Origin: Frigidibacter mobilis
GTDB lineage: Bacteria; Pseudomonadota; Alphaproteobacteria; Rhodobacterales; Rhodobacteraceae
Length of the DNA: 64,000 bases
Direction of reading: 5' to 3'
Assembly: GCF_001620265.1 (NCBI RefSeq)
Contig: NZ_CP012661.1
Span: 2,108,001 to 2,172,000 of the forward strand
Shown: positions 25,975-35,982 of the stretch, one piece after another
Numbering within the stretch: position 1 is the stretch's first letter
Layout of the letters: each line of letters starts with the position of its first letter
Notes under the pieces: generated by a model
Seen by the model: the letters and a program-made list of their open reading frames with translations, nothing else
The model's database searches: none
What the model was told of the DNA's origin: nothing
Made by a program: the position numbers and the translations under genes

Positions 25975-27167
25975 ATGCACCTGCTTGCCACCCCTGCCCC
26001 CCGCGCCGCCTCCCGCTGGCCGCTGCTCGCCCTCGCCATCGGCGCCTTTGCCATCGGCGTGACGGAATTCTCGCCTATGGGCATGTTGCCGGTCATCGCC
26101 GCGGGGGTGGATGTGTCGATCCCCTCGGCCGGCCTTCTGGTCAGCGCCTATGCCATCGGGGTGATGGTCGGCGCGCCGGTGATGACGCTGCTGTTCAGCC
26201 GCTGGGGCAAGCGCACGGCGCTGATGGCGCTGATGGCGATCTTCACCCTTGGCAACATCCTCTCGGCGCTGTCGCCCGACTACTGGACCCTGCTGGTCTC
26301 GCGCGTGGTCACCAGCCTCAATCACGGGGCGTTCTTCGGCCTCGGCTCGGTCGTGGCTGCCAGCCTTGTGCCCAAGGACAAGCAGGCCAGCGCGGTTGCC
26401 ACCATGTTCATGGGCCTGACGCTGGCCAATGTCGGCGGCGTGCCGCTGGCAACCTGGGTCGGCCAGCAGATCGGCTGGCGCGAGGCGTTCGGCGGCACCG
26501 CCGTGCTGGGGCTTGTCACCATCGTCGCGCTTTGGGCCGCCTTGCCCCGCGGCGCGCCCGGCAAGCGGCCCGACATGCGGCGCGAGTTGACGGTGCTGAC
26601 CGGCGGCCCGGTGCTGATCGCGCTGCTGACAACGGTGCTGGGATCCAGCGCGATGTTCACGCTCTACACCTATGTCGCGCCGATGCTGGAGACCCTGACC
26701 GGCGCCTCCGGCGGGTTCGTGACGCTGGCACTGGTGCTGATCGGGCTGGGGTTCACCTTCGGCAACTGGCTGGGCGGGCGCGTGGCCGACTGGTCGTTGG
26801 ACGGGGCCACCGCGATTTTCCTGGGCGCGCTGGCGGCGATCATGCTGGTGATCCCGCTGGTGATCGGCACCCCTGCCGGGCGGCGGTGGCGCTGCTGGTC
26901 TGGGGCGGCGCAGCCTTTGCCATCGTGCCGCCGGTGCAGATGCGGGTGATGCAGGCGGCGTCGGGCGCGCCGGGGCTGGCCTCATCGATCAATATCGGCG
27001 CGTTCAACCTCGGCAATGCGACTGGTGCGGCGGTCGGCGGCGCGGTCATCGGCGCCGGGCTTGGCTACGCCGCGGTGCCCGTCGCGGGCGGCCTGCTGGC
27101 CGCGGCGGGGCTGGGGCTGGTCTGGCTGGGCCGCCGCCCGGCCCGGCAACTCACCTGCGCCGCCTGA
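25975..27167 (+). pseudogene. MFS exporter (AraJ/PbuE-like), one frameshift
   Basis: The gene encodes a 12-helix DHA1-type major facilitator, with motifs GVTEFSPMGMLPVIA near the start, SAYAIGVMVGAPVMTLLFSRWGKR (motif A region) and SLNHGAFFGLG. Such proteins export sugars, nucleosides or drugs. The frame breaks near 26876-26886; one extra base there joins it to a normal C-terminal half (VWGGAAFAIVPPVQMRVM to the TGA at 27167). This looks like a sequence error rather than decay. The start at 25975 has an AAGGAGA site. It is divergent from the LysR gene that probably controls it. Confidence 0.8.
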
Positions 27168-27176
27168 AGCGCGACA

Positions 27177-27200
27177 CGCCGGAGGCTGCTGCCTCCGGCG
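27177..27200. terminator. Bidirectional terminator between convergent genes
   Basis: CGCCGGAGGC and GCCTCCGGCG form a perfect 10-bp stem with a TGCT loop between the MFS stop and the end of the pentitol operon. It can serve both strands, although there is no long T run on either side. Confidence 0.6.
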
Positions 27201-27242
27201 CGTTGCTTCGATCCACCGCATCGGCCCGGCAGGGGCCGGGGC

Positions 27243-27971
27243 TCAGATGTCAAAGTTGCTGGGCAGCACGATCATGTCGCGGATCGTCACGTTGCGCGGG
27301 CGCGTCAGCATGAACATCAGCGCGTCCGACACCTCGGTCGGCTCCATCAGCGCCCCGGCATCCTTCATCCGCTGCAGGCGATCCGGCTCCCAATCCGACA
27401 GCAGGGCCGAGACCACCGGCCCGGGCGAGACCTGGCCGACGCGGACCCCATGCGCCATCAGCTGCCGCCGCATGGTCTGCACGAAACAGCTCACCGCCCA
27501 TTTCGAGGCCGAATAGACCGGCTCGACATGGATCGGCGCATGGCCGGCAATGGAGCAGGTCACGATGATGTCGCCGGTCTTGCGGGCCATCATGTGCGGA
27601 GCCACGGCGTGCACGTTCTTGATGACCGCATTGACGTTCAGGTTCAGCATCCGGTCGATGGTCGCAGGATTGGTGTCGACCAGGTCGCCGCCGATATAGC
27701 TGCCGGCATTGCACAGCATGATGTCGATCTGGCCGACCTTTTCCAGGATCTCGGGGACCATCGCGTCGCAACTGGCGGCATCCAGCAGGTCGGTCACCTG
27801 GGCGATGGCGCGGGGGCCAAGCTCGGCGGTCAGCGCGGCCAGCGCGGCCTCGTTGCGGTCAACCAGCACCACGCTGGCCCCCGCGGCGATCAGCGCCCTT
27901 GTCGCGGCAAGTCCGATGCCCGAGGCGGCGCCGGTGATCGCGGCAACCTTGCCGTGCAGTTCTGCGGACAT
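27243..27971 (-). CDS. rbtD: Ribitol 2-dehydrogenase (SDR family)
   Basis: This 242-residue short-chain dehydrogenase closely matches my recollection of Klebsiella ribitol 2-dehydrogenase: GKVAAITGAASGIG at the start, NAGSYIGG, SGDII-like TGDIIVTCSIAG, EPVYSASKWAV with the Tyr-Lys pair, VSPGPVVSALLSDW, and RNVTIRDMIVLP at the end. It would oxidise ribitol to D-ribulose with NAD. The start at 27971 has a GGAG site seven bases upstream. It is the last gene of a long minus-strand operon that also encodes an importer and an FGGY kinase, which fits ribitol use. Confidence 0.85.
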   Translation of the reverse strand: MSAELHGKVAAITGAASGIGLAATRALIAAGASVVLVDRNEAALAALTAELGPRAIAQVTDLLDAASCDAMVPEILEKVGQIDIMLCNAGSYIGGDLVDTNPATIDRMLNLNVNAVIKNVHAVAPHMMARKTGDIIVTCSIAGHAPIHVEPVYSASKWAVSCFVQTMRRQLMAHGVRVGQVSPGPVVSALLSDWEPDRLQRMKDAGALMEPTEVSDALMFMLTRPRNVTIRDMIVLPSNFDI

Positions 27972-28034
27972 GTTCGTCTCCTTCATCTGGCGGGCCCGGC
28001 CCGCGCATCGTCTTGTGTCGTGTAGGGGGGGGTG

Positions 28035-28760
28035 TCAGACCGCGAGGAAGCCGCCATCGAGGGGAAGCACGGCGCCGGTTATCATCGCCGCGTCATCGGA
28101 CAGCAGCAGCGCGATGGACCGGGCAACATCCTCGGCCTCGGCAAAGCGGCCAAGGGGGTGGCGAACCATCATCGGCGCGCTCTTGGCCGGGTCGCTCCAG
28201 GCCTCGGCGGCGAGTTCGGTCATGGTGACGGTGGGCGCAAGCGCCGAAACGCGGATGCCGTGGGGGCCAAGCTCCTTGGCCATCACCCGCGTCGCCCCCT
28301 CCAGCCCGGCCTTCGAGGCCGCATAGCACACATGGTCCTGAAACCCGCGATGCCCGGCGATGCTGGTGACGTTGACGATCACCCCGCCCCCGCCCGCCGC
28401 GATGCGCGCCCGCGCGAATTCCTGCGCGCAGATCAGCGCGCTGTGCAGGTTGATGCCCATCACCGTGCCATAGCCCGCATCGGTCATCTCCAGCAGGCTT
28501 TCCAGCACATTGGTGCCCGCGCAGTTCACCAGAAAGTCGCAGGTGCCGGCGCGGGCCATCGCCTCGCGCGCCGCCGCCGGGACCGACAGGTCGGCCGCGA
28601 TGCTGCGCCCGCCGGTCTGCTGCGCCAGGCTGTCGAGGTCGCTCTGGGTGCGGCTGATCGCAACCACCTCGGCCCCGCGCGCGGCCAGCAGCAGGGCGGT
28701 GGCCCGGCCGATCCCCTTGCCGGCGCCGGTGATGATGACGGATTTACCTTGGAACTGCAT
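28035..28760 (-). CDS. SDR oxidoreductase (xylulose/carbonyl-reductase-like)
   Basis: This 241-residue SDR has GAGKGIGRATA near residue 14, NCAGTN, the catalytic Ser in NVTSIAG, and CYAASKAGLEG. It resembles dicarbonyl/L-xylulose reductase (DCXR) types more than the RbtD gene beside it. It may act on another pentitol or ketopentose brought in by the same importer. The ATG at 28760 follows a GTGAGG site, and the gene starts eight bases after the aldolase stop, so it is within the same operon. The exact substrate is not assigned. Confidence 0.8.
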   Translation of the reverse strand: MQFQGKSVIITGAGKGIGRATALLLAARGAEVVAISRTQSDLDSLAQQTGGRSIAADLSVPAAAREAMARAGTCDFLVNCAGTNVLESLLEMTDAGYGTVMGINLHSALICAQEFARARIAAGGGGVIVNVTSIAGHRGFQDHVCYAASKAGLEGATRVMAKELGPHGIRVSALAPTVTMTELAAEAWSDPAKSAPMMVRHPLGRFAEAEDVARSIALLLSDDAAMITGAVLPLDGGFLAV

Positions 28761-28768
28761 GGCGGGCC

Positions 28769-29422
28769 TCACAGGATGGACTGGCCGGTCGCGGCCCAGT
28801 CAGCGGAAAATGTCGCCAGACCGGCATCGGTCAGCGGGTGGCGGATCAGGCCCCGGATCACCGCCGCAGGCGCCGTCGCCACATCAGCCCCGGCAATCGC
28901 CGCGGCCGAGATGTGGTTGGCATTGCGGATCGAGGCGGCGAGGATCTGCGTGTCGAAGGCGAAATTGTCATAGATCGTGCGGATGTCGCGGATCAGCGCC
29001 ATCCCGTCGAGGTTCAGGTCATCGAGCCGCCCGACGAAGGGCGAGACATAGGTCGCCCCCGCCTTTGCCACCAGCAGCGCCTGATTGGCAGTGAAGCACA
29101 GTGTCAGGTTGGTCTGGATCCCCTGCCCGGCGAAATGCCGGCAAGCCTTCAGCCCGTCCAGCGTGGTCGGCAGCTTGACCACGACATTGGGGGCCAGCGC
29201 GGCCAGCACCTCGCCCTCGGCGATCATGCCGGGGGCATCGGTGGCAGCGACCTCGGCCGAGACGGGGCCGTCGACCATCGCGCAGATCTGCGCGACGGTC
29301 TCCTTGAAGTCACGCCCGCTGCGGGCGATCAGCGAGGGGTTGGTGGTGACGCCGTCCAGAAGGCCGTATTCGGCCAGGTCCCGGATCTCGTCCAGCATCG
29401 CGGTATCAACGAAGAATTTCAT
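28769..29422 (-). CDS. Transaldolase-family, fructose-6-phosphate aldolase-type
   Basis: This 217-residue TIM barrel matches the short transaldolase/Fsa group: [21 protein letters not shown] near residue 25, the Schiff-base lysine in VVVKLPTT, and [12 protein letters not shown]. It interconverts sugar phosphates by aldol chemistry. In a pentitol operon it may recycle pentose or hexose phosphates made from ribulose 5-phosphate. Enzymes of this length can be either Fsa or transaldolase, and the sequence does not decide this for me. Confidence 0.85.
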   Translation of the reverse strand: MKFFVDTAMLDEIRDLAEYGLLDGVTTNPSLIARSGRDFKETVAQICAMVDGPVSAEVAATDAPGMIAEGEVLAALAPNVVVKLPTTLDGLKACRHFAGQGIQTNLTLCFTANQALLVAKAGATYVSPFVGRLDDLNLDGMALIRDIRTIYDNFAFDTQILAASIRNANHISAAAIAGADVATAPAAVIRGLIRHPLTDAGLATFSADWAATGQSIL

Positions 29423-29455
29423 CGGCAGGTCCTTGGGGATCGGGGGTCAGGCGGT

Positions 29456-31075
29456 TCAGGCCAGGGCAGCCTCGGTAGCGGCGCGCAGGCCCCGGGCGGC
29501 GGCCTGCAACGCGAGGAAGGCGTCATAGCGCGCCTGGTGCAGGCGCGCGGTGGCGCCGGGATCCGGGTGCCAGGTGCCTTGCACGGAAGACATCACCGGC
29601 ATCGCCGCGCCAAGGTCCGGGAAGGCCCCCGCCGCGACCGCCCCCAGCATGGCCGAGCCCAGCAGAACCGGCTCCTCGCTGGCGGCGGCATCGACGGGCA
29701 GCCCGGTCGCATCGGCCAGGATCTGGCGGATCAGCGGATGCCGCCCGGCCCCGCCGCTGATGGCGATCCGCTCGACCCCGGCGCCATGCGCGCGCTGCGT
29801 CTCGATGATCTGGCGCAGCCCGTAGCCAAGCCCGCAGATCCCCGCGACATAGAGCGTGACCAGCGAGGCGAGGCCCGTCTCCATCCCCAGCCCGGCGATC
29901 ACGGCGCGGGCATGGGGGTCGGCAAAGGGTGCGCGATTGCCCAGGAACTCGGGCACGACATGCAGATGCGCCGCCTGCCGCACCGCACCCGCGGCATCGC
30001 CCGCCTGCGCCAGCGCCGCGCCTGCCAGCCATTCGGGCAGCGAGGCACCATCGGCGCGGGCCGCGGCTGCGGCCTCGGCATGGGCAGGGTGCAGGCGCAG
30101 CAGATGGTCGATGGCGGCCCCGGCAGCGGATTGCCCGCCCTCGTTCAGCCACACTCCCGGCACCATAGCCGAGAAATACGGCCCCCAGACACCGGGAACG
30201 AAGGCCGGCTGCCGGGTGGTGGTCATGGTGCAGGACGAGGTGCCGAACACATAGCCCAGAGTGCGCGCCGGATCCTCGGCCCCACCGCGCGCGCAGACCG
30301 TACCGATGCCGCCGGCATGGGCGTCGATCAGCCCGGCGCCAACCGCGATGCCGGCCGGCAGGCCCAGGGCAAGCGCCGCCTCGGGCGCCAGCCCCTCGCC
30401 AAGCGGGGTTGCCGGCTCGACCACCTCGGTGCCGATCCGGGCAAAACCCTCATCGGCCAGCTCTTCCAGGCCGATGGCGCGGAAATAGTCTGCATCCCAC
30501 CGCCGCTCATGCGCGAGATAGGTCCATTTGCAGGTGACGGTGCAGGTCGACCGCGCCAGGCTGCCGGTCGCCTTCCAGGTCAGAAAATCGGTCAGGTCGA
30601 AGAAGTGCCGGGCCGCGCGAAACAGCTCGGGGCGGTTTTCCTTCAGCCACAGCAGCTTGGGCGTCTCCATCTCGGGCGAGATGCGGCCGCCGACATAGCG
30701 CAGCACCGCGTGCGCGCCCGCGTTGATCCGCGCCGCCTGATCGACGGCGCGATGGTCCATCCAGACGATGATGTCGCGCTCGGGATGGGCCGGATCGCCA
30801 ACCCCAAGCGGCGCGTCGCCGATCACCACCAGCGAGCAGGTCGCATCGAAGCCGATGCCGCGGATGCTGGCCGGATCCACCGCCGCCTGCGCCATCGCGG
30901 CGCGCGTGGCGGCACAGACGGCGCCCCAGACCTGCGCACTCGACTGTTCGGCGATCTCGCCCGAGGGGCGGTGCAGCGCGATGTCCTGCTTGCCGGTGCC
31001 CAGCAGGGCGCCCTTCGCATCGAACACCCCCGCCCGGGCCGAGCCCGTGCCGACATCTATACCGACGAAATGCAT
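29456..31075 (-). CDS. FGGY-family carbohydrate kinase (D-ribulokinase-like)
   Basis: This kinase of about 539 residues has the FGGY N-terminal ATP/sugar fold (GIDVGTGSARAGVFD), the conserved WMDHRAVDQA, TATCSLV-like DATCSLVV, GLIDAHAGGIG and FGTSSC, features of the ribulokinase/FGGY carbohydrate kinase group. With ribitol 2-dehydrogenase beside it, the predicted reaction is D-ribulose to D-ribulose 5-phosphate. The ATG at 31075 has a GGGGGA site; upstream in-frame starts overlap the permease gene. It is the third gene from the 3-prime end of the operon, before the aldolase. Confidence 0.85.
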   Translation of the reverse strand: MHFVGIDVGTGSARAGVFDAKGALLGTGKQDIALHRPSGEIAEQSSAQVWGAVCAATRAAMAQAAVDPASIRGIGFDATCSLVVIGDAPLGVGDPAHPERDIIVWMDHRAVDQAARINAGAHAVLRYVGGRISPEMETPKLLWLKENRPELFRAARHFFDLTDFLTWKATGSLARSTCTVTCKWTYLAHERRWDADYFRAIGLEELADEGFARIGTEVVEPATPLGEGLAPEAALALGLPAGIAVGAGLIDAHAGGIGTVCARGGAEDPARTLGYVFGTSSCTMTTTRQPAFVPGVWGPYFSAMVPGVWLNEGGQSAAGAAIDHLLRLHPAHAEAAAAARADGASLPEWLAGAALAQAGDAAGAVRQAAHLHVVPEFLGNRAPFADPHARAVIAGLGMETGLASLVTLYVAGICGLGYGLRQIIETQRAHGAGVERIAISGGAGRHPLIRQILADATGLPVDAAASEEPVLLGSAMLGAVAAGAFPDLGAAMPVMSSVQGTWHPDPGATARLHQARYDAFLALQAAARGLRAATEAALA

Positions 31076-31089
31076 GTCCATTCCCCCGG

Positions 31090-32070
31090 TCAGCGCCATT
31101 CACGGCCGATATAGATGGCCAGCAGGATGATGAGCCCCTTGATGACGTCCTGCATGTAGGGGTTGATCCCCATCAGGTTCAGGCCGTTGTTCAGGATCCC
31201 CAGCAACACCGCGCCGATCAGCGTGCCCAGGATCAGGCCGCGCCCGCCGGCAATGGCGGTGCCACCCAGAACCACCGCGGCAATCGCGTCCAGCTCGAAG
31301 CCGACACCGGCATTGGGCTGGCCGCTCATCAGCCGGCCGGTCAGCACGACCGCGGCCAGCGAGGCGGTCAGGCCCGAGATGCCGAACACCGCCAGCTTGA
31401 CCAGCCCGGTACGCACGCCCGACAGCCGCGCCGCGGTCTCGTTGCCGCCGATGGCATAGACATGGCGGCCAAAGGAAGTGCGCTGCAGCAGCACCCAGGC
31501 CAGCGCATAGACGAGCACCATCAGGATCACCGGCACCGGAATAGAGCCGATGCGCCCCACCCCGAACCACGACACCCATCCGGGCAGGCCGCTGATCGGG
31601 TAGCCGCCCGAATAGATCAGCCCCAGCCCGCGGGCGATGCCCATCGTGGCCAGCGTCACGATGATCGGCGGCATCCGGCCCCAGGCCACCAGCGCGCCGT
31701 TGAACAGCCCGAGCCCCAGCCCGACCAGCAGCGCCGCAACCAGCCCCACCCCGCCCGGCAGGCCGAGGTTGACCATGACCCCGGCGGCGATGGTGCCCGC
31801 CAGCGCCATCACCGCGCCGACCGACAGGTCGATCCCCCCGGTCAGGATGACAAAGGTCATCCCCACCGCCAGGATCCCCACCACCGAGACCTGCCGCAGC
31901 ACGTTCAGGATGTTGTTCACGGTGAAGAAGTTGTCGCTGGCAAAGGCCATCAGCACCGAGACGACGATCAGCCCGACCAGCGGCAGCGCCAGCGGCGAAT
32001 GAAACAGCCAGTCCAGCGCCAGGCGCCCCCTGCGCCTGGACGCGGTTTCGATATTGGCGTCATGCGACAT
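31090..32070 (-). CDS. Sugar ABC transporter permease (RbsC type)
   Basis: This 326-residue inner-membrane permease has at least eight hydrophobic helices and the RbsC-family stretches [39 protein letters not shown] (spread over residues 45-85), [14 protein letters not shown] and [15 protein letters not shown]. It forms the channel of the pentitol importer with the ATPase and binding protein encoded upstream. The ATG at 32070 has a GGAAGG site and overlaps the end of the ATPase gene by 11 bases, so expression is coupled. Confidence 0.9.
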   Translation of the reverse strand: MSHDANIETASRRRGRLALDWLFHSPLALPLVGLIVVSVLMAFASDNFFTVNNILNVLRQVSVVGILAVGMTFVILTGGIDLSVGAVMALAGTIAAGVMVNLGLPGGVGLVAALLVGLGLGLFNGALVAWGRMPPIIVTLATMGIARGLGLIYSGGYPISGLPGWVSWFGVGRIGSIPVPVILMVLVYALAWVLLQRTSFGRHVYAIGGNETAARLSGVRTGLVKLAVFGISGLTASLAAVVLTGRLMSGQPNAGVGFELDAIAAVVLGGTAIAGGRGLILGTLIGAVLLGILNNGLNLMGINPYMQDVIKGLIILLAIYIGREWR

Positions 32071-33562
32071 GTTCAACCCTTCCGGTCGTTGCGTGGGTCA
32101 TGATCTGTTCCGAGGTGATGGCGCTGCCCTCGACGGTGGCGACGATGCCCCCCGAGCGGAAGACGCAGACCCGGTCGGACATGCCGATGACTTCGGGAAG
32201 CTCGGACGAGATCATGATGATGGCGTAGCCCTGCGCGGTGAAGTCGCGCATCAGCTGGTAAATCTCTGCCTTGGCGCCGACATCGATGCCGCGCGTCGGT
32301 TCGTCGAAGATCAGGATCTGCATGTCGTGGTTCAGCCAGCGGGCGATGACCACCTTCTGCTGGTTGCCGCCCGACAGGGTATCGACCCGCACCCCCGGCC
32401 CCGGTGCCTTGACGCGGACCTGGTCCATCGCCTGTTGCGTGCAGGCCAGCTCTTTCTTGAAGTCGATGAACCAGTGCGCCTGGCGATACTTGCCATAGTT
32501 GTTCAGCGACACGTTCTGCAGGATCGAGAAGCCGGTGATAAGCCCCTGGTCCTTGCGGCTTTCGGGCAGCAGCCCGATGCCGCGCGCCAATCCGTCGGCC
32601 GGATCGCGCAGGCGGGTCTGGACGCCGCCGATGCTGACCTTGCAGCGCGCCGCCGGATAGGCGCCCAGGATCGACAGCGCCGTCTCGGTCCGGCCCGAGC
32701 CGACAAGCCCGGCAAAGCCCAGGATCTCGCCGGCACGCAGCTGGAACGCGGAAACCGGGCCGCCGCGGCGCAGCTGCAGCTCTTCAACCTCCAGCACCAC
32801 CCTTGCGCCCGGATCGGCGGCAGGCTTGGGCGGAAAGCTGTTCTCGATCCGGCGGCCGACCATCATCTCGACCAGCCGGTCGGTGGTCACGTCGGCCACG
32901 TCACAGCTGCCGACATATTCGCCGTCGCGCAGCACCGTGATGCGGTCGCAGATCTCGAAGATCTCGTCGAGGTGATGCGAGATGAAGACGATTGCCACAC
33001 CCGCCGCGCGCAACTCGCGCATCACCTTGAACAGATGCTCGACCTCGGCCGGGGTCAGCGTGGCGGTTGGCTCGTCCAGCACCAGGATGCGGGCATTCAG
33101 CGACAGCGCCTTGGCGATTTCGACGAATTGCTGCTCGGCCACCGACAGCCGCGCGATGGGCACGTCCAGCGGCAGATCCACCTCCAGCCGGCGCAGGATC
33201 TCCTGGGCGCGGCGGCGCATCTGCTTGCGGTCCAGAAACCCCAGCGGGGTCTTGATCTCGCGTGCAAGGAACATGTTCTCGACGGCGGTCAGATAGGGGA
33301 TCAGGCTGAATTCCTGGAACACGATGCCGATGCCGGCGGCGATGGCCTCGTCATAGGTGGCAAAGCTGCGCGGCTGGCCATCGACGACGATCTGGCCCTC
33401 CGACGGCTGGATGATGCCGCTGACGATCTTCATCAGCGTCGATTTCCCGGCGCCGTTCTCGCCCAGCAGGGCATGGACCTCGCCGGCGCGGACATGCAGA
33501 TCGACGCCGTGCAGGACCTCGATCCGGCCGAAGCTTTTGCGTATTCCCGTCAGTTCCAGCAT
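32060..33562 (-). CDS. Sugar ABC transporter ATPase, duplicated domains (RbsA/MglA type)
   Basis: This 500-residue protein carries two ATPase domains. The first has Walker [11 protein letters not shown] near residue 34, signature LSVAEQQF and Walker [10 protein letters not shown]. The second has a degenerate Walker A ([12 protein letters not shown]), signature LSGGNQQK and [12 protein letters not shown]. This is the usual RbsA/XylG/MglA layout. It energises uptake of a pentitol or pentose. It is followed without a gap by the permease gene and preceded by a stem-loop that separates it from the binding-protein gene. Confidence 0.92.
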   Translation of the reverse strand: MLELTGIRKSFGRIEVLHGVDLHVRAGEVHALLGENGAGKSTLMKIVSGIIQPSEGQIVVDGQPRSFATYDEAIAAGIGIVFQEFSLIPYLTAVENMFLAREIKTPLGFLDRKQMRRRAQEILRRLEVDLPLDVPIARLSVAEQQFVEIAKALSLNARILVLDEPTATLTPAEVEHLFKVMRELRAAGVAIVFISHHLDEIFEICDRITVLRDGEYVGSCDVADVTTDRLVEMMVGRRIENSFPPKPAADPGARVVLEVEELQLRRGGPVSAFQLRAGEILGFAGLVGSGRTETALSILGAYPAARCKVSIGGVQTRLRDPADGLARGIGLLPESRKDQGLITGFSILQNVSLNNYGKYRQAHWFIDFKKELACTQQAMDQVRVKAPGPGVRVDTLSGGNQQKVVIARWLNHDMQILIFDEPTRGIDVGAKAEIYQLMRDFTAQGYAIIMISSELPEVIGMSDRVCVFRSGGIVATVEGSAITSEQIMTHATTGRVEHVA

Positions 33563-33584
33563 CTCGGCTCCGGTGATCTGCGAG

Positions 33585-33610
33585 GGCCGCGCCCGGGAGG
33601 GGGCGCGGCC
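33585..33610. other. Intercistronic stem-loop between binding-protein and ATPase genes
   Basis: GGCCGCGCCC and GGGCGCGGCC form a perfect 10-bp stem with a 6-base loop, in the 100-base gap after the binding-protein gene. No T run follows. Such hairpins after periplasmic binding-protein genes often protect the upstream mRNA or reduce read-through, giving more binding protein than membrane parts. Confidence 0.6.
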
Positions 33611-33664
33611 AGAGGTGTCAGGTTTTGCCGCGCCCTTGCCGGGCGCAGCGGGATCGGCGGGCGA

Positions 33665-34579
33665 TTACCAGCTGAAATCGGCCGCGTTCTCGGCATCCAC
33701 GGTGCGCACGTCGATCGGCACCTCGGACGGCACGACGCGCGCGCCCCAGTATTGTGCCAGCGCCATGCCAAGGCCGACGCGAACCTGGTCGCGCGGGAAT
33801 TGCGCGGTGGTCTGGATGAAGGGCGTGCCATCGGCAATCGCCTTCACCGCCTCGGGCGCGCCATCGACCGAGGTCAGCTTGATGTCGCGGCCCGAGCCCT
33901 GGATCGCCGCCAGCGCCCCCATCGCGCCGCCGTCATTGACCGAGAAGATGCCGGCCAGGTTCTGGTGCGACTGGATCATGTTCTCGACCACGCCAAGCGC
34001 GACCGAGCGGTCCTGACGGCCGTTCTGGGTATCGACCAGCGTGATGCCGGGGTGCTCTTCCAGCGCGGCCTTGCAGCCTTCGACGCGCTGCAGGATCGGC
34101 ACCACAGGGATGCCGTCGAGGATGGCAACCTCGCCCGTCCCGCCAAGGGCCTCGGCCAGGTAGCTGCAGGACTGGTAGCCGGCATCGCGGTTCTTGGAGC
34201 CCACGAAGGTATCCACCGGGCCATTCGCGTTGGCATCGACCGCGACCACGATCACGCCCTGATCCTTGGCCATGCGCACGGCAGATTCGACGCCGGCGCT
34301 GTCGGTCGGGTTCAGCAGCAGGATGTCGATGCCCTGCTGCAGCATGTCCTCGACATCCGAGATCTGCTTGGCCACGTCATGGCCGGCATCGGTGACGATG
34401 ACTTCGGCGCCGATCTGGGCCGCGGCTTCGTTCAGCGCCTCCAGCATCGACACGAAATAGGGGTTGTTCATCTCCTGGAACGTCATGCCGATCTTCAGCT
34501 TGTCCTGGGCCGAGGCGACGCCGGCCGAGGCGGCAAGCCCGAGGGCAATGACCGAGACGGTCTTGAGCAGGGTCTTCAT
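33665..34579 (-). CDS. Sugar ABC transporter substrate-binding protein (RbsB type)
   Basis: This 304-residue periplasmic binding protein of the RbsB/type 1 family has a signal peptide (LLKTVSVIALGLAASAGVASA) and family blocks KIGMTFQEMNNPYF, DMLQQGIDILLLNPTDSAG and VVAVDANANGPVDTFVGS. It captures the pentose or pentitol for the RbsAC-type importer encoded downstream. Family members for ribose, xylitol and ribitol look alike, so the ligand is inferred from the rbtD and kinase genes in the operon. It is the first structural gene after the AraC regulator. Confidence 0.9.
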   Translation of the reverse strand: MKTLLKTVSVIALGLAASAGVASAQDKLKIGMTFQEMNNPYFVSMLEALNEAAAQIGAEVIVTDAGHDVAKQISDVEDMLQQGIDILLLNPTDSAGVESAVRMAKDQGVIVVAVDANANGPVDTFVGSKNRDAGYQSCSYLAEALGGTGEVAILDGIPVVPILQRVEGCKAALEEHPGITLVDTQNGRQDRSVALGVVENMIQSHQNLAGIFSVNDGGAMGALAAIQGSGRDIKLTSVDGAPEAVKAIADGTPFIQTTAQFPRDQVRVGLGMALAQYWGARVVPSEVPIDVRTVDAENAADFSW

Positions 34580-34681
34580 GTGGTAGTCCTCCCGTGGGTA
34601 AAGTTGGCAGTCCCCCTCCGGTCGCAGCCCGCGGATGCGGGGCAGCGGTCAGAGGGTATGGGTGTGCGGCGGCGTGGCGGA

Positions 34682-35566
34682 TCAGCTGGCCATGCGGATC
34701 GTCTGGTTGGCCGCGAAGGTCGCCCGGAACTCCGAGGGCGACATCTTCTTGAGCTTGAGGAAATGGCGGTTGAAGTTCGACAGGTTCGAGAAGCCCACGT
34801 CATAGCAGATGTCCGCGACCCGGGCCTCGGGATCCGACAGCAGCATGTGGCAGGCCAGGTCGATCCGCATCTGGTTGCGATAGCGTACCAGCGTCGTGCC
34901 GGTATGGCGCTTGAACGAGCGGGAAAACGCGCTCTGGCTCTGACCGGTCAGGTCGGACAGCTCGGTCTCGCTCAAGGGTTCGTGCAGGTTCTCGCGCAGA
35001 TGGCCGATGGCGCGGTTCATATCCGACTCCTCGGCCCGCTCCATGTCCATCACGAAGCTCAAGCTGGCCAGGGTCTGCGATTTGGGTGCATTGGCCAGCA
35101 GGTCGAGGATCTGGAAGAACAGCCCCAGCCGGAGCACGCCCCGTGCCTCGATCAGCGCGCGCATCAGCGGCCGCACGGCCGCGCCGGTCTCGTCGTCGAA
35201 CAGCAGGCCACGTCGGCTGCGCTCCAGCAGGTTGCGCACGGATTCCATTTCGGGAAATGCGCAGCGCGCGCCGTCGATGAAGCTCTCGGGGAACTGGATC
35301 ACCTCGGTGCGCTGCGGCACGATCTCGCCGGGGCGGATGGTGCTGATCCAGTTCTGCGGCAGGTTCGGGCCGGTCATGATAAGCTGGCCCGGGCCGAACT
35401 CGCCGACATGATCGCCGATATAGAACTTGCCGCTGGTCGCCACGACCAGGTGAATCTCGTATTCGGGGTGGAAATGCCAGCGCACCGTACGGAACGGATA
35501 GCCGTGCTTCCATGCGGCGAAGGATTCGCCCTTGCGGATATGCACCAATTCCAGATCAGGCTGCAT
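34682..35566 (-). CDS. AraC-family transcriptional regulator
   Basis: This 294-residue regulator has an N-terminal cupin-like sensing domain (HFHPEYEIHLVVATSGKF, FGPGQLIMTGPNLPQNW) and a C-terminal AraC double helix-turn-helix (LSDLTGQSQSAFSRSFKRHTG, DICYDVGFSNLSNFNRHFLK). The ATG at 35566 has a GGAGGAG site. It lies upstream of and on the same strand as the pentitol operon, about 100 bases from the binding-protein start, so it is the probable activator in response to the imported sugar alcohol. Confidence 0.9.
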   Translation of the reverse strand: MQPDLELVHIRKGESFAAWKHGYPFRTVRWHFHPEYEIHLVVATSGKFYIGDHVGEFGPGQLIMTGPNLPQNWISTIRPGEIVPQRTEVIQFPESFIDGARCAFPEMESVRNLLERSRRGLLFDDETGAAVRPLMRALIEARGVLRLGLFFQILDLLANAPKSQTLASLSFVMDMERAEESDMNRAIGHLRENLHEPLSETELSDLTGQSQSAFSRSFKRHTGTTLVRYRNQMRIDLACHMLLSDPEARVADICYDVGFSNLSNFNRHFLKLKKMSPSEFRATFAANQTIRMAS

Positions 35567-35982
35567 CGTCTCCTCCCCTCCGCACCAGCACGGCTCGCCT
35601 TGGCGATGCCGGCCCTCCGTGGCGCTGACTCGTTGGTAGCACAGGCCGGGCCAGGGCAGCCACAACCCCACGGGAAATTTTCTGATACTTTTTTGACATG
35701 TTCAGGCGAAATATCATCGGCAACGATTTCCCGCACCCCCAGGGATCTTCTTCCAGCGCCCAAGAAAGATGCTGCACTGCCGCGAAGATGCTGCCAGGCA
35801 GCGCGAATTCGCCCGGGCACGCCACGCCACGCGCCAAAAGTCGGCGCTGCCGCGGCGATGCGGCTGCCGATAAGCGATCTGGCAAGACTTGTACTTTTCC
35901 GCCCTGCCGGCCGGCAGATCGCAGCAAAAACCGCGCCGCCCGAAACCGGGCAACGCGGCGCGCCTTGCAGCTCAGCCGGCGA
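35567..35982. other. Promoter region of the AraC gene and 3-prime flank of the dehydrogenase gene
   Basis: This gap of about 415 bases has an AT-rich part at 35670-35705 (minus strand TGTCAAAAAAG then TATCAGAAAATTT), likely the promoter of the AraC gene or of the whole operon. A strong hairpin terminator for the upstream dehydrogenase lies at its right end. No ORF looks real. Confidence 0.4.
35932..35962 (-). terminator. Rho-independent terminator after the alcohol dehydrogenase gene
   Basis: CGCGCCGC and GCGGCGCG pair across a 15-base loop, and the minus strand continues with GGTTTTTG. It starts about 20 bases after the dehydrogenase stop. Confidence 0.7.

Noticed and set aside
28838..31114. 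Long plus-strand frame opposite the aldolase and kinase genes
   Set aside because: It is a shadow of the FGGY kinase and Fsa-type genes; no domain is recognised in it.
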